Source: Oppiella nova (Eukaryota; Arthropoda; Arachnida; Sarcoptiformes; Oppiidae). From it: a DNA stretch of 29,509 nt. The stretch lies in assembly GCA_905397405.1 (NCBI GenBank), contig CAJPVJ010000276.1:1-29509 (forward strand), given 5' to 3'. Positions within the stretch are counted from its first letter, which is position 1. Each line of letters opens with the position of its first letter. A model generated the notes under the pieces. The model saw nothing but the letters and a program-made list of their open reading frames with translations, was not told the origin of the DNA and made no database searches. Below, piece by piece: positions 11,332-21,005 of this stretch. Position numbers and translations under genes: made by a program.

Positions 11332-12019
11332 TGACTGCACTGTCAGACGATTGGTACGACAACTCAATAACACGGTTTGACTCAACTTTTTAAGACTTTT
11401 GTCTGAGTTGTGGATAATTACAAGAAATAATGGTTTGGTTTAAGTGTTAATGAAATGAGAAAATGATTAATAAATTGTGAAAATGAGTATAAAATGTTCA
11501 ATTACATTGAAAACACTTTCTCAGACATACAGTCAATAAGTTAGACATTCATTGGATACACAACACGGCGTTTGGCACTAATTAATGGTTTGTTGTATGG
11601 TTTGTGAGTCCAATAAAAATACAAATTGAGTCAATATTTAGTGAATTAAATGCAATTAAATCGTGAGTTTTGTGGCAAATGTAGTGACAGTGAGAGAGAC
11701 ACGACTGGTGTGTCTGTATTGGTGTCGACCTCTACTCAAAGCTTTCGTAATATTAAACGTCAGCTGAAAGTGAGACACAAATCGTGTTATGATTTGTGAG
11801 ACAATTAATACATTTTAGTTGCAATTATAATAACTGTAATAATAGTTGACTTATTATGTGATTATAATATTGACTACAAATCATTGAAGTGTGATATTTG
11901 TTAGACTTTGTCTTGTTTTCCATACAATCGTTGTCTGCAATGTTGAGAGCAATGAGTGGTTTATAAAGAAATGTAAACAATCTATGAGTGGATTATCTGG
12001 CGATTAAATTGTGGCCAAA
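11332..12019. promoter_or_regulatory. Divergent intergenic region between NRDC and the SLC17-like gene
   Basis: About 690 bp of AT-rich DNA between two start codons on opposite strands. It should contain both promoters and 5' UTRs. I see no tRNA, no repeat and no open frame worth calling. Confidence 0.5.
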
Positions 12020-13564
12020 ATGTTGGCTCAGACTCACCGGATGATAGGTCTGTGCTCGAGCGCCAACTTCATCAACGCTGCCGACCGTATAATTATGCCG
12101 ATGGCTATCATATCAATGGGCGATCAGTTCCAGTGGTCGCTCTACTGGCAGGGATGGGTCTTAAGTGCTTTCGCCTTTGGCTATATCACTAGTCAGGTAC
12201 CACTTGCACACCACCATCACCGCCACCCACACTATCACTCGATGCACACCAAGAGTGTCCCTTATATGCCCTCCCATTCAATCCGATTGTCAAATATGTA
12301 ACCAAAACACCATTTCCTGTCTCTGTTCCCAAATCAGGTCATCGGAGCGACCGCTGCCTCAAAGTTTGGCGGAAAGACTGTATTGACTTCCGCTGTGTTC
12401 TTGTGGTCTGTTTTTGTTTGAAAAATACTTTTTTAAACATATTTACTGACAACACTTCCCATTGAATTGCAGGTCAGTCTCGACACTCATAACACCATTG
12501 GTTGCCTCGCGTTTAGATTTGCTTATCATATGTCGAGTTGTCTTAGGACTGGGAGAAGGATTAGGTCTGACATCGACTCCATAATCATAAGTGCGATCAT
12601 TCATTACAATAGGTCTCTCCTCTGACCACAGGTTTGCCCACAATATTCCATATCTTCGCGCATTCAGTTCCCGTTCCCGAGAGGTCCCGAGCCTTTGGTT
12701 ATTTAGTGGGCGCCGGAACTATTGGACAGACAGTCGCAGCCCTGATTTGTCCGCATCTTCCCTGGGAATGGATGTTCTATACGTTCGGAACTCTTGGAAT
12801 CGTTTGGGTATTGGTTTGGATTGTCTTGTATTCGGAGGTGAAAGACGTGGGCGAAGACGAACTTCCGTTAGTGTATCCCAAAGTGAACTCAAAGAACGTG
12901 CGATGGATTCAATTCATAAGCCATTGGCCTCTATGGGCCATATATATCGCGCACTTTGCCATGAATTGGTCCAATTATATAATCATGCAGTGGTTGCCCA
13001 CCTATTTGGCCAGAAATCTTGGCGCCGATAAAGAGAGTATAAGCCTAACGGCTGTGCCTTATATTGTCAACTCTATGCTAGGAGTGGGTCAGTAGTCGTC
13101 TCAGTATTAGTTTAGATACCATTTGTGACCATTTATTTGTCCACTCAGTGGCCGGACATATGGCCGACGGCCTGATCGTCAGGAAGTGGACCGTCCTATC
13201 GGTGCGCCGACTCATGACTGTAATCGGTTTGATTGGACCCGCAATCTGTTTACTGCTATTCAGTTCAATGAAGAGTCTATTGTTCGCTGTTGTGTTTGTG
13301 TCGCTTTCGATGGCCTTATGTTCATTCAATAGCGCCGGCCATCTGTCCAATCACGCAGATGTGGCCCCAAATCACGCGGGAATCACTTTCGCGGTTTCCA
13401 ACACATTGGCTACTATTCCGGGAATACTTTGCGGTCCATTGACCGCCGAATTGGTGACCCAATCGCACGGCCGTTGGTTCCCAGTGTTTATAGTGGCGGC
13501 CAGTATTAACTTCGTGGGCGCCGTCATCTACGCGAGTCAGAGCTCTGCCTCGCAGACCATCTGA
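12020..13564 (+). CDS. SLC17-family anion transporter (SLC17A9/VNUT-like)
   Basis: A major-facilitator carrier. The closest resemblance I recognise is SLC17A9, the vesicular nucleotide transporter, though type I phosphate and sialin-like relatives cannot be excluded. Five exons (12020-12196, 12338-12405, 12473-12564, 12632-13087, 13149-13564) join in phase to 402 residues, slightly short for the family. Visible features are the early Arg in AADRIIMPMAI, WQGWVLSAFAFGYITSQ, GLGEGLGLPTIFHI, SRAFGYLVGAGTIGQTVAAL, SNYIIMQWLPTYL, VRRLMTVIGL and NHAGITFAVSNTLATIPG. About 12 hydrophobic segments fit an MFS fold. Introns 2 and 3 both use a GTCTG donor, weaker than others in the window. Substrate is not deducible from sequence alone. 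Confidence 0.88.
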
Positions 13565-13647
13565 TCTTCAGATTTTGTATTTTTTAAATCTATTCCTTGT
13601 TATCACTGGTTATACATTATAAAAGTGTTTGCATTAAATTATTTGTA

Positions 13648-13653
13648 AATAAA
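13648..13653 (+). terminator. Probable poly(A) signal of the SLC17-like gene
   Basis: AATAAA about 84 nt after the stop codon, in the 281-bp AT-rich gap that converges with ISCA1. Confidence 0.5.
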
Positions 13654-13745
13654 AAATTTGTTTATAAAATCATAAAAATCCATTTCATTGACAGCGAGTC
13701 TTAGATCTTAAATAATAAGCGAATAATTAGTTTACATTTAAATCA

Positions 13746-13751
13746 TTTATT
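13746..13751 (-). terminator. Probable poly(A) signal of ISCA1
   Basis: AATAAA on the minus strand, about 95 nt after the ISCA1 stop, in the same convergent gap as the SLC17-like signal. Confidence 0.4.
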
Positions 13752-13845
13752 CATTTATTTGTAATTAAAACCTAAAGTTTTTATAACTTTTGTTACAAAA
13801 TATCTACAAATAATACAAACAGTTGTCTGCGAAGGGAGTGTTGGA

Positions 13846-14437
13846 TCAGATGGTGAAGGACTCACCGCAACCGCACATTCCCTTCACATTCGGGTTATTG
13901 AAGACAAACTCTGAAGAGAGCTTTGTTTCGATGAAATCCATTTCAGTGCCCAATAGAGACAACTGTGCCTTCGAGTCAATCAACACACGAACACCTATTC
14001 AGTGGTCAACACATGAATCACATGCAATAGATCCCAAGTGTCATCAGCCATACCCTCCTGAAGCACCTCTTCATCCATCTTCAGCCTCTCCTTTGCGTAT
14101 TCGAGTGAATAACTCAATCCATTACAACCTCTTTGTTTGACACCAATCCTCAGTCCGATCTGTCCATCCATTCACACATTCAGTCAAAACCAGACAATCA
14201 CTCAAACCATTCATTACTCACGACATCATCTTTACCGGCCGTTAGCTCTTTGATGCGATTGATGGCCGCAGAGGTCTAGACATACAAGACATTCAAGTGT
14301 TTAAAAAAGTTTTAAAGATATTTCAAGACTTTCAATACCAAAACAATGGCGGATCTGTTGGACACGAATTTCTTGGATTTGTTGAGTGAGTTGACGGCCC
14401 GAACCGTCGCCGAAAAGCCGTTCACTGATTTGGACAT
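13846..14437 (-). CDS. ISCA1: Iron-sulfur cluster assembly 1 homolog (A-type carrier)
   Basis: ISCA1 works with ISCA2 and IBA57 in late mitochondrial [4Fe-4S] assembly. Four small exons: 14437..14339, 14275..14222, 14159..14054 and 13994..13846, with introns of 63, 62 and 59 bp, give 135 residues (human 129). The N-terminus MSKSVNGFSATVRAVNSLNK parallels human MSASLVRATVRAVSK and is a likely mitochondrial presequence. The three cluster cysteines are present: C63 in RGCNGLSYSLEY, and C127 and C129 in MCGCGESF. The core LLGTEMDFIETKLSSEFVF is nearly identical to human. An open frame on the + strand at 14346-14531 only mirrors exon 1. The gene is complete and looks functional. Confidence 0.95.
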
Positions 14438-14765
14438 CAATTCAATGCAAACGATTGGATCAAGTCTTCAACAAAAGTCTTCTGTAAACACGAGTCATAT
14501 GTTTACCAAATGTGATCACTTCTTGACGTAAATAACGTCTCATTTGATTCTTACCATAAGAAGAATCACTCATTTGATCCGATCTCGTGTCCAAATCATT
14601 GATCATTTCAAGTGATTATTTGTGTCACATTCACACCAATCAACTCATTAGTTGTCTAATCAATTCATTTACACTGAAATGCATTCAAACTGTTTGTTAT
14701 CGATAAGATTGATAAGTATTTCCAGAATATTCTGTGAGATATCGATTCAATTATTGCTGTTTTTT

Positions 14766-14786
14766 GTACCTAGTACCTAGTACCTA
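14766..14786. repeat. Three tandem copies of GTACCTA
   Basis: Three perfect 7-bp units in a row, a small simple repeat in the ISCA1 upstream region. No functional reading is offered. Confidence 0.9.
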
Positions 14787-14930
14787 TTAATATCCCTACA
14801 GTATTATAGAATAAGGTTCGCAAATATAGCTTGTTAAAACCTTGTTTTTATAGCTTGTTATTATAGAATAGGGTTAAAGTTATTTAATAAATAAATTTTT
14901 AGCATGCTAATTTAGTCACAATTCAGTTTA

Positions 14931-14936
14931 TTTATT
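14931..14936 (-). terminator. Possible poly(A) signal of the HD-family gene
   Basis: AATAAA on the minus strand about 150 nt after the stop codon. Other A-rich hexamers lie nearby, so the exact site is uncertain. Confidence 0.35.
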
Positions 14937-15086
14937 GTTTAAAGTGAATTCATAATTGAAAACATAAGACCACTAATGAGTATACAGATTATATTTAGGC
15001 GATTAGTATGTGATAGATATGGAGAAAAAAGTTAATCAAAAAATATTTGTTATAATGGTTTGAAATAGTTTAGGCCACGGATATCA

Positions 15087-16096
15087 TTATGCCTCCAAAA
15101 TCTCGATCTCATTCTTAATGTTATTTCGGGCTTTGGTTTCGTATTTGTCGTTAAATTCTTGAGTGGAATATATTTTGGGAATTTCTAGTAAGGACTTCAG
15201 AACCTATCAGTTCAATTAGAAAGTAAAAGTGAGCTTGGTATTAATTAATAATTATCTGAAAATCATTGAACTTACTTTTGCACGAATTTGCTTATAAGTG
15301 GTTTCAGACATGAATTCATACTCTTCTCGGATCCGTAGGGCATAAATGGTGTAGTCTTTTATGACATTTCAAATACTGTTTAGACGTAATCTAAATAATT
15401 ATTTTTAATCACTTACTGTCAGAATCTGCGCCCAAATAACTCAAATCAAAATCAAGGAAATAATGTTTGTCTTCAGTTCCGACGATTGTTTCAGTTTTGT
15501 GTTCTTCAGTCAAATGGGTTTTTGTTAAAAGTATTAATTCTATCACTTCTGTATAGATTGGATTTGCCTACAAATTGTAAATTGTTAATGTAATGCTAAT
15601 ACAGTATAATATATTATATCATAAAAAATATGTCACAATTCATACATCGCTAATATCGGCTTCTTTTGCAAATTGTTTGAATAAATCGATGCTTTTTTCT
15701 TCGTTGTCCACACATTTCGGATCATAACTTAAACTGAATTATAAATTCAATATTTGAATAATAAAAGTAAAATTTTATGAATTAAATTTAATTACTTTTT
15801 AAAAAATATGGCATAAGAGACACTTCTAGCAGACTTGATCTTATTCTGCAAACAATTAGATTTATAAGATTCACGAATAATTAGAGTGAAGAGAGACTAT
15901 GACTATGACTGACCTGATTCTCATCCAAATGAATGAACATCTTTGCGATGTGATTGAGATCATAATGTTTTCTCAATTGATTGTCTTTGTACTCACATTC
16001 GATGGTTTGCCACCACTTGTCCCTAACATCAGTCTTAATACTCTCATTGAGAACACTCCACAATTGCTTCAACTTTTCATTCACTTCTGAGCCCAT
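15087..16096 (-). CDS. HD-superfamily phosphohydrolase homolog with degenerate metal site
   Basis: Six exons in phase (16096..15914, 15845..15796, 15733..15646, 15567..15417, 15355..15276, 15203..15087) give 222 residues. The layout matches the family annotated as predicted metal-dependent HD phosphohydrolase (COG4339 type): a W..IE..Y entry, a paired-His helix, AIFF.....YDP, NEEKS, an LLTKTHLT helix, [10 protein letters not shown], then IREEY and an RAKVL tail. Family members have RxYHNLxHI and FFHDxxYDP. Here these read RKHYDLNHI and FFKNLSYDP, so the first His is Tyr and the His-Asp pair is Lys-Asn. The late Asp in FLDFDL remains. The HD codons fall at the exon 2-exon 3 junction, so an unseen alternative splice form is the main caveat. 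The biochemical role of the family in animals is not known to me. Confidence 0.8.
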
Positions 16097-16564
16097 TATT
16101 AATGAATTCAAAGTTTAATGTTTGAAACAAAATTAATTTATAATTTTGTATATTTTTAAAAACAATATTTTAGGCAAATATGTGAATAGAAGAAGCGACT
16201 GATTACTGACTCGTGAGGAATGTCTGGCGCCTAACGTATTGATCGCTGAATATTACGTAAACAAGAAAATCAATAATCTGTGCGTAAACTCAACAAATTC
16301 TGTGACTTTTAAAACACACAAACTATATATCAAATCATTTGGTCCTTAAATTGAATGTGAAAATAGTTTTAATTCTAATATTTATTCTTATATAAATTTT
16401 TACATAAATTATAATAATACAAATTTCAGATTACAATGTATTGTATTATACTGTAGATATACAGAGCATATAAAACTGATATTTTCAAGTTAATAGTTGC
16501 AAGACATCACAAAAATGTATTTTTTAATTCATTAAATAAAATAATTTAGTTATCATTTTGTGAT
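16097..16564. other. Intergenic: HD-gene upstream and p47 3' UTR
   Basis: About 470 bp, strongly AT-rich. The HD-gene promoter should lie just right of 16096 and the p47 3' UTR at the right. No open frame or repeat worth calling. Confidence 0.5.
16381..16386 (-). terminator. Possible poly(A) signal of NSFL1C
   Basis: AATAAA on the minus strand about 180 nt after the p47 stop codon. Confidence 0.35.
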
Positions 16565-18046
16565 TTATTTAAGTCTTTGAACGATTGAAGCGTTCGCTAG
16601 ATTTGCGGCTTCGATGGTAAGGCTCTCATCTGCGAGTTCTTTGTTGGGGAATGTGGTCATCAGCACGAAGTTCTGTGCAGAGTATGCCGGACGAGAGCTA
16701 CAGATATATTGTCTGATGTGAGCGATAGTATGAACTAAATTTAGTTTTACGACCAAACTATACAAACAAAACAATTGAAGCAAACAATTAGTTTTAAACC
16801 ACTTTAAAAACTGTGATTTCAATACAAACCGCGATCCGTCGGACAGTCGTATCTGAATACTAGTGGTGGGAAGGCTTGGGTTCACATTCAGATTGTTCAG
16901 CGCTTCCGCTTCAGACACTTTGGGATCCGTCGTCGCATTGGACTGAGTATTAGTTGTGACCACTTCTGCGGTCGGATTTCCCAAACGGAATCCCTCGCCA
17001 GCGAAGGCCTGAACACGTCTCTTAGGGGCGACGTATGGCTCAGTCTTGTGGTCCTCGAGATTTAAATGCACTTCATTTCCACCCGATTCTCGCGTCAGTT
17101 CTCTGGGAATCTCTCCGCGACCAACAGATTTCAAAAACTCTTCGTTTTGCGGGTCTTTGTAATCCCTGAGAGGGCCGTCGTCTACACTGAACCCATTGCT
17201 CCACAACTTCAACACTCGGTCCGGATTTGGTTGTCTCTGTGGTAGGGGTGGGCCCGCAATGGACGTCGACTCCTGCGAAGTAGAGCCCAGTTTAAAGCCG
17301 GTGCCCCCGAAGGCGTGCACTCGACTCTTGGGTTTGGCCGCCTCTTCGCTCGGGTCGACCACTTCTGCGCCGTGTTCTCTGGCACTGGAGAACAGGTTCT
17401 TAACCAATTCGCCCGCATTCTTGTGCCTCTTTGGGCCCAATATATTCTGTCCGCTCTGTTCAGAACCGCCCGCAAAGAAGGTCTGCCCCTCTTCTCCACT
17501 CGACTCTCCCGAGTCCTCTTCACCTCGAAGTGAGTCCAAAGTCGCGAAATTGGAGGTTGGCTTCGGTCGCGACTCACTTTTGGCGGCTTTGGGAGCACTT
17601 GTGGGCAGAGGCGGGTCCGGCAGAGCAACCATTTCGTCGCTGGAGTTGGAGTTCGTGTCAACGATGGGTCGATTGCCGAGCATTTGCTGCAACTGTTGTG
17701 CCCTTTGCTGCTCTTCAGCCGTATGCGTGTCGTGCTGTCCATCGCCCGGCATGTCCTCGAAGAATGAACGCACTGCCAACTGATCCACAGGTATGGTTAG
17801 ACTCACTCACAGTACTGACAACACATTACTGTTATCATATCATGTCATGTCATGCCATACCTCCAGATTCCATTGCGAAGACTCTAAGTATAGCTGACCT
17901 CTCGATGGCTCCACACCTGTGCCACCAATTCATGAGACAATCGGTTAAATGAGATGACAATCAAAGAGTTGACAAAAGATTTCAATACCCGTTATATTGC
18001 AGAAGTTGGAGATCAATGAATCCTTGTCCTCAGGAGTGGAATCCAT
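16565..18046 (-). CDS. NSFL1C: NSFL1 cofactor p47 (p97/VCP adaptor with UBA, SEP and UBX domains)
   Basis: p47 recruits the p97/VCP ATPase to membranes and ubiquitinated substrates, for example in Golgi and ER reassembly. Four exons: 18046..17989, 17916..17861, 17779..16830 and 16757..16565, in phase, give 418 residues. A short UBA-like N-terminus ends with QWNLELAVRSFFED, like human GWDLQIALASFYED. A long acidic and Pro-rich linker follows, with TFFAGGSEQSGQNILGP at about 138-154, almost the p47 signature. The SEP domain covers about 226-290 (RVLKLWSNGFSVDDGPLRDY), and the UBX domain about 340-418 includes LMTTFPNKELADESLT with the FPNK loop. The start is the ATG of the small first exon. The open reading of the intron at 17780-17806 is not coding. 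Confidence 0.95.
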
Positions 18047-18423
18047 TGTCTGTCGTGAGATTTAAATGGATTGTAAAATGTGATCACAATTAGTGCCAAA
18101 TTGTGGTTAAATTGACTGCAATTGACACTCAATTAACTGCAAGTCATTCACACAAACACTGTTCACGAGTCAGTCAATGCTTTCATGCATTCAGCGCACG
18201 GTTTATATGTATTGCACGCAAACCAACATTACATCCAAATTACATAATGTCGTCATCTTTTTGTATTTGTCTCTTGTAATCAGTTTATTAGTTAAAAGCA
18301 TTTTTAATTAATTCATACATGCTCGATTACACATCAAAATACAGTCAATTAAGATTTACTTATAAAACACAAGAAAAAGTGTGCAAAAAGTATGTTTATT
18401 GGATAAATGATGGCAAAAAGTTG
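18047..18423. other. Intergenic: NSFL1C upstream and tRNA-Leu 3' flank
   Basis: About 380 bp, AT-rich, holding the p47 promoter at its left. A T-run that could end Pol III transcription would be expected just left of 18424 on the minus strand; none longer than four T is evident immediately there. No gene seen. Confidence 0.45.
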
Positions 18424-18507
18424 TGTCAGAAGTGGGATTCGAACCCACGCCCCCCTAGAGAGACTGCGACCTGAACGCAGCGCCTTAGACCACTCGGCCA
18501 TCCTGAC
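18424..18507 (-). tRNA. tRNA-Leu(CAG): tRNA-Leu, anticodon CAG
   Basis: An 84-nt class II tRNA. The acceptor arms GTCAGGA and TTCTGAC pair, with discriminator A. The D-arm carries TGGCCGAGTGGTC (A box). The anticodon stem-loop is CTGCG-TTCAGGT-CGCAG with anticodon CAG. A long variable arm and the T-arm GGTTCGAATCC (B box) follow. No CCA is encoded and no intron is present. It is close to the human tRNA-Leu-CAG sequence. Its 5' end is 133 bp from the ATG of a truncated WDR4 copy on the opposite strand. Confidence 0.97.
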
Positions 18508-18640
18508 GAGCACTTAGACAGCTGTCCACAACACATACTGTAGTATTGGTTCATTGCATAAGTGCTGTATTCTCTACACGTGATTGTGTTTACGGTTTTG
18601 TCGTGTTTTTCAGCGACGAGTCATTCATTCAAACGTTTCA

Positions 18641-18957
18641 ATGCTTTTCACAATTAGTGACACATTTGTCGTGTTTTGTGATCACAATCACCGCAAAGAC
18701 TGTCCACAACTCACTCTATTTGGTCTCAAATGTGCCACAAAGACAGCCATCGATATCGATGTCAACGACATTACCGCCGACAATGCAAAGCAATTGCCGA
18801 CAAATGATTACCAAATAATTTGCGGTAATCTTAGCCAAAGAGGCGATTATTTGGCGGTTTGTGACAATCGGAAGAATCTGATTGTCTTTGAATTGGCGGA
18901 CAATCGTTGGACACAAATATTTCGGACAAAAGTGTCGCGAAATTGCATTAAAGTGTT
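18641..18957 (+). pseudogene. Truncated 5' copy of WDR4
   Basis: The first 105 or so codons of WDR4 from the duplicated unit. They then run into tRNA sequence and stop by 19030. It differs from the intact copy by five amino-acid replacements (His/Tyr, Ile/Val, Val/Ile, Thr/Ile, Leu/Phe) and one silent change. That ratio fits weak or no constraint, but the numbers are small. It cannot make a beta-propeller. Confidence 0.85.
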
Positions 18958-18958
18958 A

Positions 18959-19020
18959 CACGCCCCCCTAGAGAGACTGCGACCTGAACGCAGCGCCTTA
19001 GACCACTCGGCCATCCTGAC
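18959..19020 (-). pseudogene. tRNA-Leu(CAG) fragment lacking the T-arm
   Basis: The 5' 62 nt of the tRNA are repeated exactly, but the T-arm and 3' acceptor strand (the last 22 nt) are missing. The B box lies outside the duplicated unit, so Pol III transcription and folding are not expected. Confidence 0.9.
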
Positions 19021-19153
19021 GAGCACTTAGACAGCTGTCCACAACACATACTGTAGTATTGGTTCATTGCATAAGTGCTGTATTCCCTACACGTGATTGT
19101 GTTTACGGTTTTGTCGTGTTTTTGAGCGACGAGTCATTCATTCAAACGTTTCA

Positions 19154-20329
19154 ATGCTTTTCACAATTAGTGACACATTTGTCGTGTTTTGTGATTACAA
19201 TCACCGCAAAGACTGTCCACAACTCACTCTATTTGGTCTCAAATGTGCCACAAAGACAGCCATCGATGTCGATATCAACGACATTATCGCCGACAATGCA
19301 AAGCAATTGCCGACAAATGATTACCAAATAATTTGCGGCAATTTTAGCCAAAGAGGCGATTATTTGGCGGTTTGTGACAATCGGAAGAATCTGATTGTCT
19401 TTGAATTGGCGGACAATCGTTGGACACAAATATTTCGGACAAAAGTGTCGCGAAATTGCATTAAAGTGTTGTTCTCGTTGACCAAGAAGTCGGTGATTTG
19501 TGGCCATAAATCGGGTGATGTCTTTGAGCACGACTTTGGCGCCGGAAGCGATGGATCAGTTGGCGGTCGACTGCTCTTAGGCCACTGTTCGATGCTTTTG
19601 GATTTGATCCAAACGTGTGACTCGAAGTACTTGATTACCAGCGATCGGGACGAGAAGATCCGGGTCTCCCACTATCCCAACACTTATAACATTGAGAGCT
19701 ATTGTTTGGGACACAAAGAGTTTGTCGCATCTATTGATACCATTAATAACGAGACAATAGTGTCTGGTTCTGGAGATGGATCCATACGTGTGTGGAATGC
19801 ATTGGACGGCAAACAGGTGTCTGTCCTCATGTGTGACCCAAACGAGACAATTGACACGAATGGCAAAAGTGGGACTCAATTCCCGGTTAAGAAATTAGTG
19901 ACAAATGATAGAAGAGATGCAAACCTATTGAGTGTCTCTTTCTATAAGCAGAATATGATTAAAGTTTTCTCAATCGACTCGTTATCACTGAAACTGATCC
20001 ATACATTGGCTTTAGATGAAGAGCCCATTGATATAGAGTTTGATAGGAATAGAAGTGATATCTTATGGGTTGTGTCAGCGAAGGCTCAAAATATGGTAAC
20101 TGTTTATGAGATCAGTTCAACGAATATAACAAAAGCAAACATTTATGAGAATGTAATCAAAGAACTGAATGCCAGTGAAGGACTTGAAAGCAATTGTGTG
20201 AATGAGAGTAAAGATAGCGTTTTGGACGGACTCTACAAACACTGGTTTAATAACGTCGAGACATATCTCCAGAAGAAACTCGAGAGACAGGAAGAAGTGA
20301 ACAAAAAGAAAAAGTTTTGCAAATATTAG
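19154..20329 (+). CDS. WDR4: WDR4, non-catalytic subunit of tRNA m7G46 methyltransferase
   Basis: WDR4 (Trm82/Wuho) is the WD-repeat partner that holds METTL1 on tRNA for N7-methylation of G46. This single-exon gene encodes 391 residues. The diagnostic central part reads SMLLDLIQTCDSKYLITSDR, then DEKIRVSHYP and ESYCLGHKEFVASID, matching human [20 protein letters not shown] and IESFCLGHTEFVS. It is followed by SGSGDGSIRVWNALDGK. The C-terminal LYKHWFNNVETYLQKKLERQ parallels human [20 protein letters not shown]. The start is the first ATG; the frame is open upstream but only through non-ATG codons. Its 5' part is duplicated upstream with a fragment of tRNA-Leu. Confidence 0.94.
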   Translation: MLFTISDTFVVFCDYNHRKDCPQLTLFGLKCATKTAIDVDINDIIADNAKQLPTNDYQIICGNFSQRGDYLAVCDNRKNLIVFELADNRWTQIFRTKVSRNCIKVLFSLTKKSVICGHKSGDVFEHDFGAGSDGSVGGRLLLGHCSMLLDLIQTCDSKYLITSDRDEKIRVSHYPNTYNIESYCLGHKEFVASIDTINNETIVSGSGDGSIRVWNALDGKQVSVLMCDPNETIDTNGKSGTQFPVKKLVTNDRRDANLLSVSFYKQNMIKVFSIDSLSLKLIHTLALDEEPIDIEFDRNRSDILWVVSAKAQNMVTVYEISSTNITKANIYENVIKELNASEGLESNCVNESKDSVLDGLYKHWFNNVETYLQKKLERQEEVNKKKKFCKY

Positions 20330-21005
20330 CCTTCAGTTCAGTCACTCGTTTCAATGCATTTGGTTTTAATTGTTTGCACTCTTTTTATTTCCTAAAATTT
20401 ATGTATTTTTCGTAATAAAGAGTTTTTTCGAGAACTTTGTTTTCCTTTTGGTCTCATCTAATGATTATTAAATAAAATACATATCAATTAAATAAGGAAT
20501 TAATGATTTATACAAAATTATCAGTGTATTTGTGGAGTGAGCGATCAAATAGTTGTGATATGACATTGATAACTACATAGAAATTCACAGAGAATTGTAT
20601 CTATGAGTTATAATTATAGTTATAATTTTTTTAGCGTGTATTAAATGCGAATAACAAACAATATTTACTAAAATTGTCAATAAATTGAAAACAAATTATA
20701 ATTACTTGTGTAACAAAACCCTTACGAAAAGTGTAGAAATAGTGCGAAACATTTGCAAAGCCATAGATTGTTGGCATTGCTCAATGGGTGTGCAATCCCT
20801 GGTCTCCCCCTCCATACCAGTCAATGAGTGAATGGACTGAACTGTTGACAACAGTTTGTGTGATTGTCTTGTGGTTACATTTGCACTAAATCTACACATC
20901 TATTACATTATCGCTACTAAATTGCACTTAACATACACTTATGTCTCACAATTGATCCCGAATTGTCTTCATGAGTGATTCCCATTTGACAATAAATCCG
21001 TAGAA
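20330..21005. other. Intergenic: WDR4 3' UTR and CWC27 promoter region
   Basis: About 680 bp, AT-rich. The WDR4 3' UTR is on the left; the CWC27 promoter should be on the right. A short minus-strand open frame at 20702-20899 has no domain I recognise and no plausible partner exon, so it is not called. Confidence 0.5.
20414..20419 (+). terminator. Probable poly(A) signal of WDR4
   Basis: AATAAA about 85 nt after the stop codon, followed within 10 nt by a T-rich tract. Confidence 0.55.

Larger units (their letters stand above)
14438..15086. other. Intergenic: ISCA1 upstream and HD-gene 3' flank
   Basis: About 650 bp. The left part should hold the ISCA1 promoter. The right part is very AT-rich and should be the 3' UTR of the HD-family gene. 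It contains the short GTACCTA repeat and two imperfect repeats of ATAGCTTGTTA with TTATAGAATA(A/G)GG around 14806-14875. No gene seen. Confidence 0.5.
18446..19470. repeat. Imperfect tandem duplication, 512 bp, about 1.6% divergent
   Basis: Bases 18446-18957 recur at 18959-19470 with offset 513. I count eight substitutions and no indels. The unit runs from inside the T-arm of the tRNA-Leu gene to codon 106 of WDR4. The result is an intact tRNA, a WDR4 5' fragment, a tRNA fragment, then the intact WDR4: the classic product of tandem duplication, or of two haplotypes laid end to end. Confidence 0.95.

Noticed and set aside
14346-14531. Open frame on the + strand starting with a good ATG
   Set aside because: It is the mirror of ISCA1 exon 1, which aligns to the family N-terminus on the minus strand.
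17196-17783. Long + strand Cys-rich frame
   Set aside because: It is a shadow of p47 exon 3 on the opposite strand; the p47 frame has SEP and UBX domains.
20702-20899. Minus-strand frame of 65 codons between WDR4 and CWC27
   Set aside because: No recognisable domain, no partner exons and no promoter context; too short to support.
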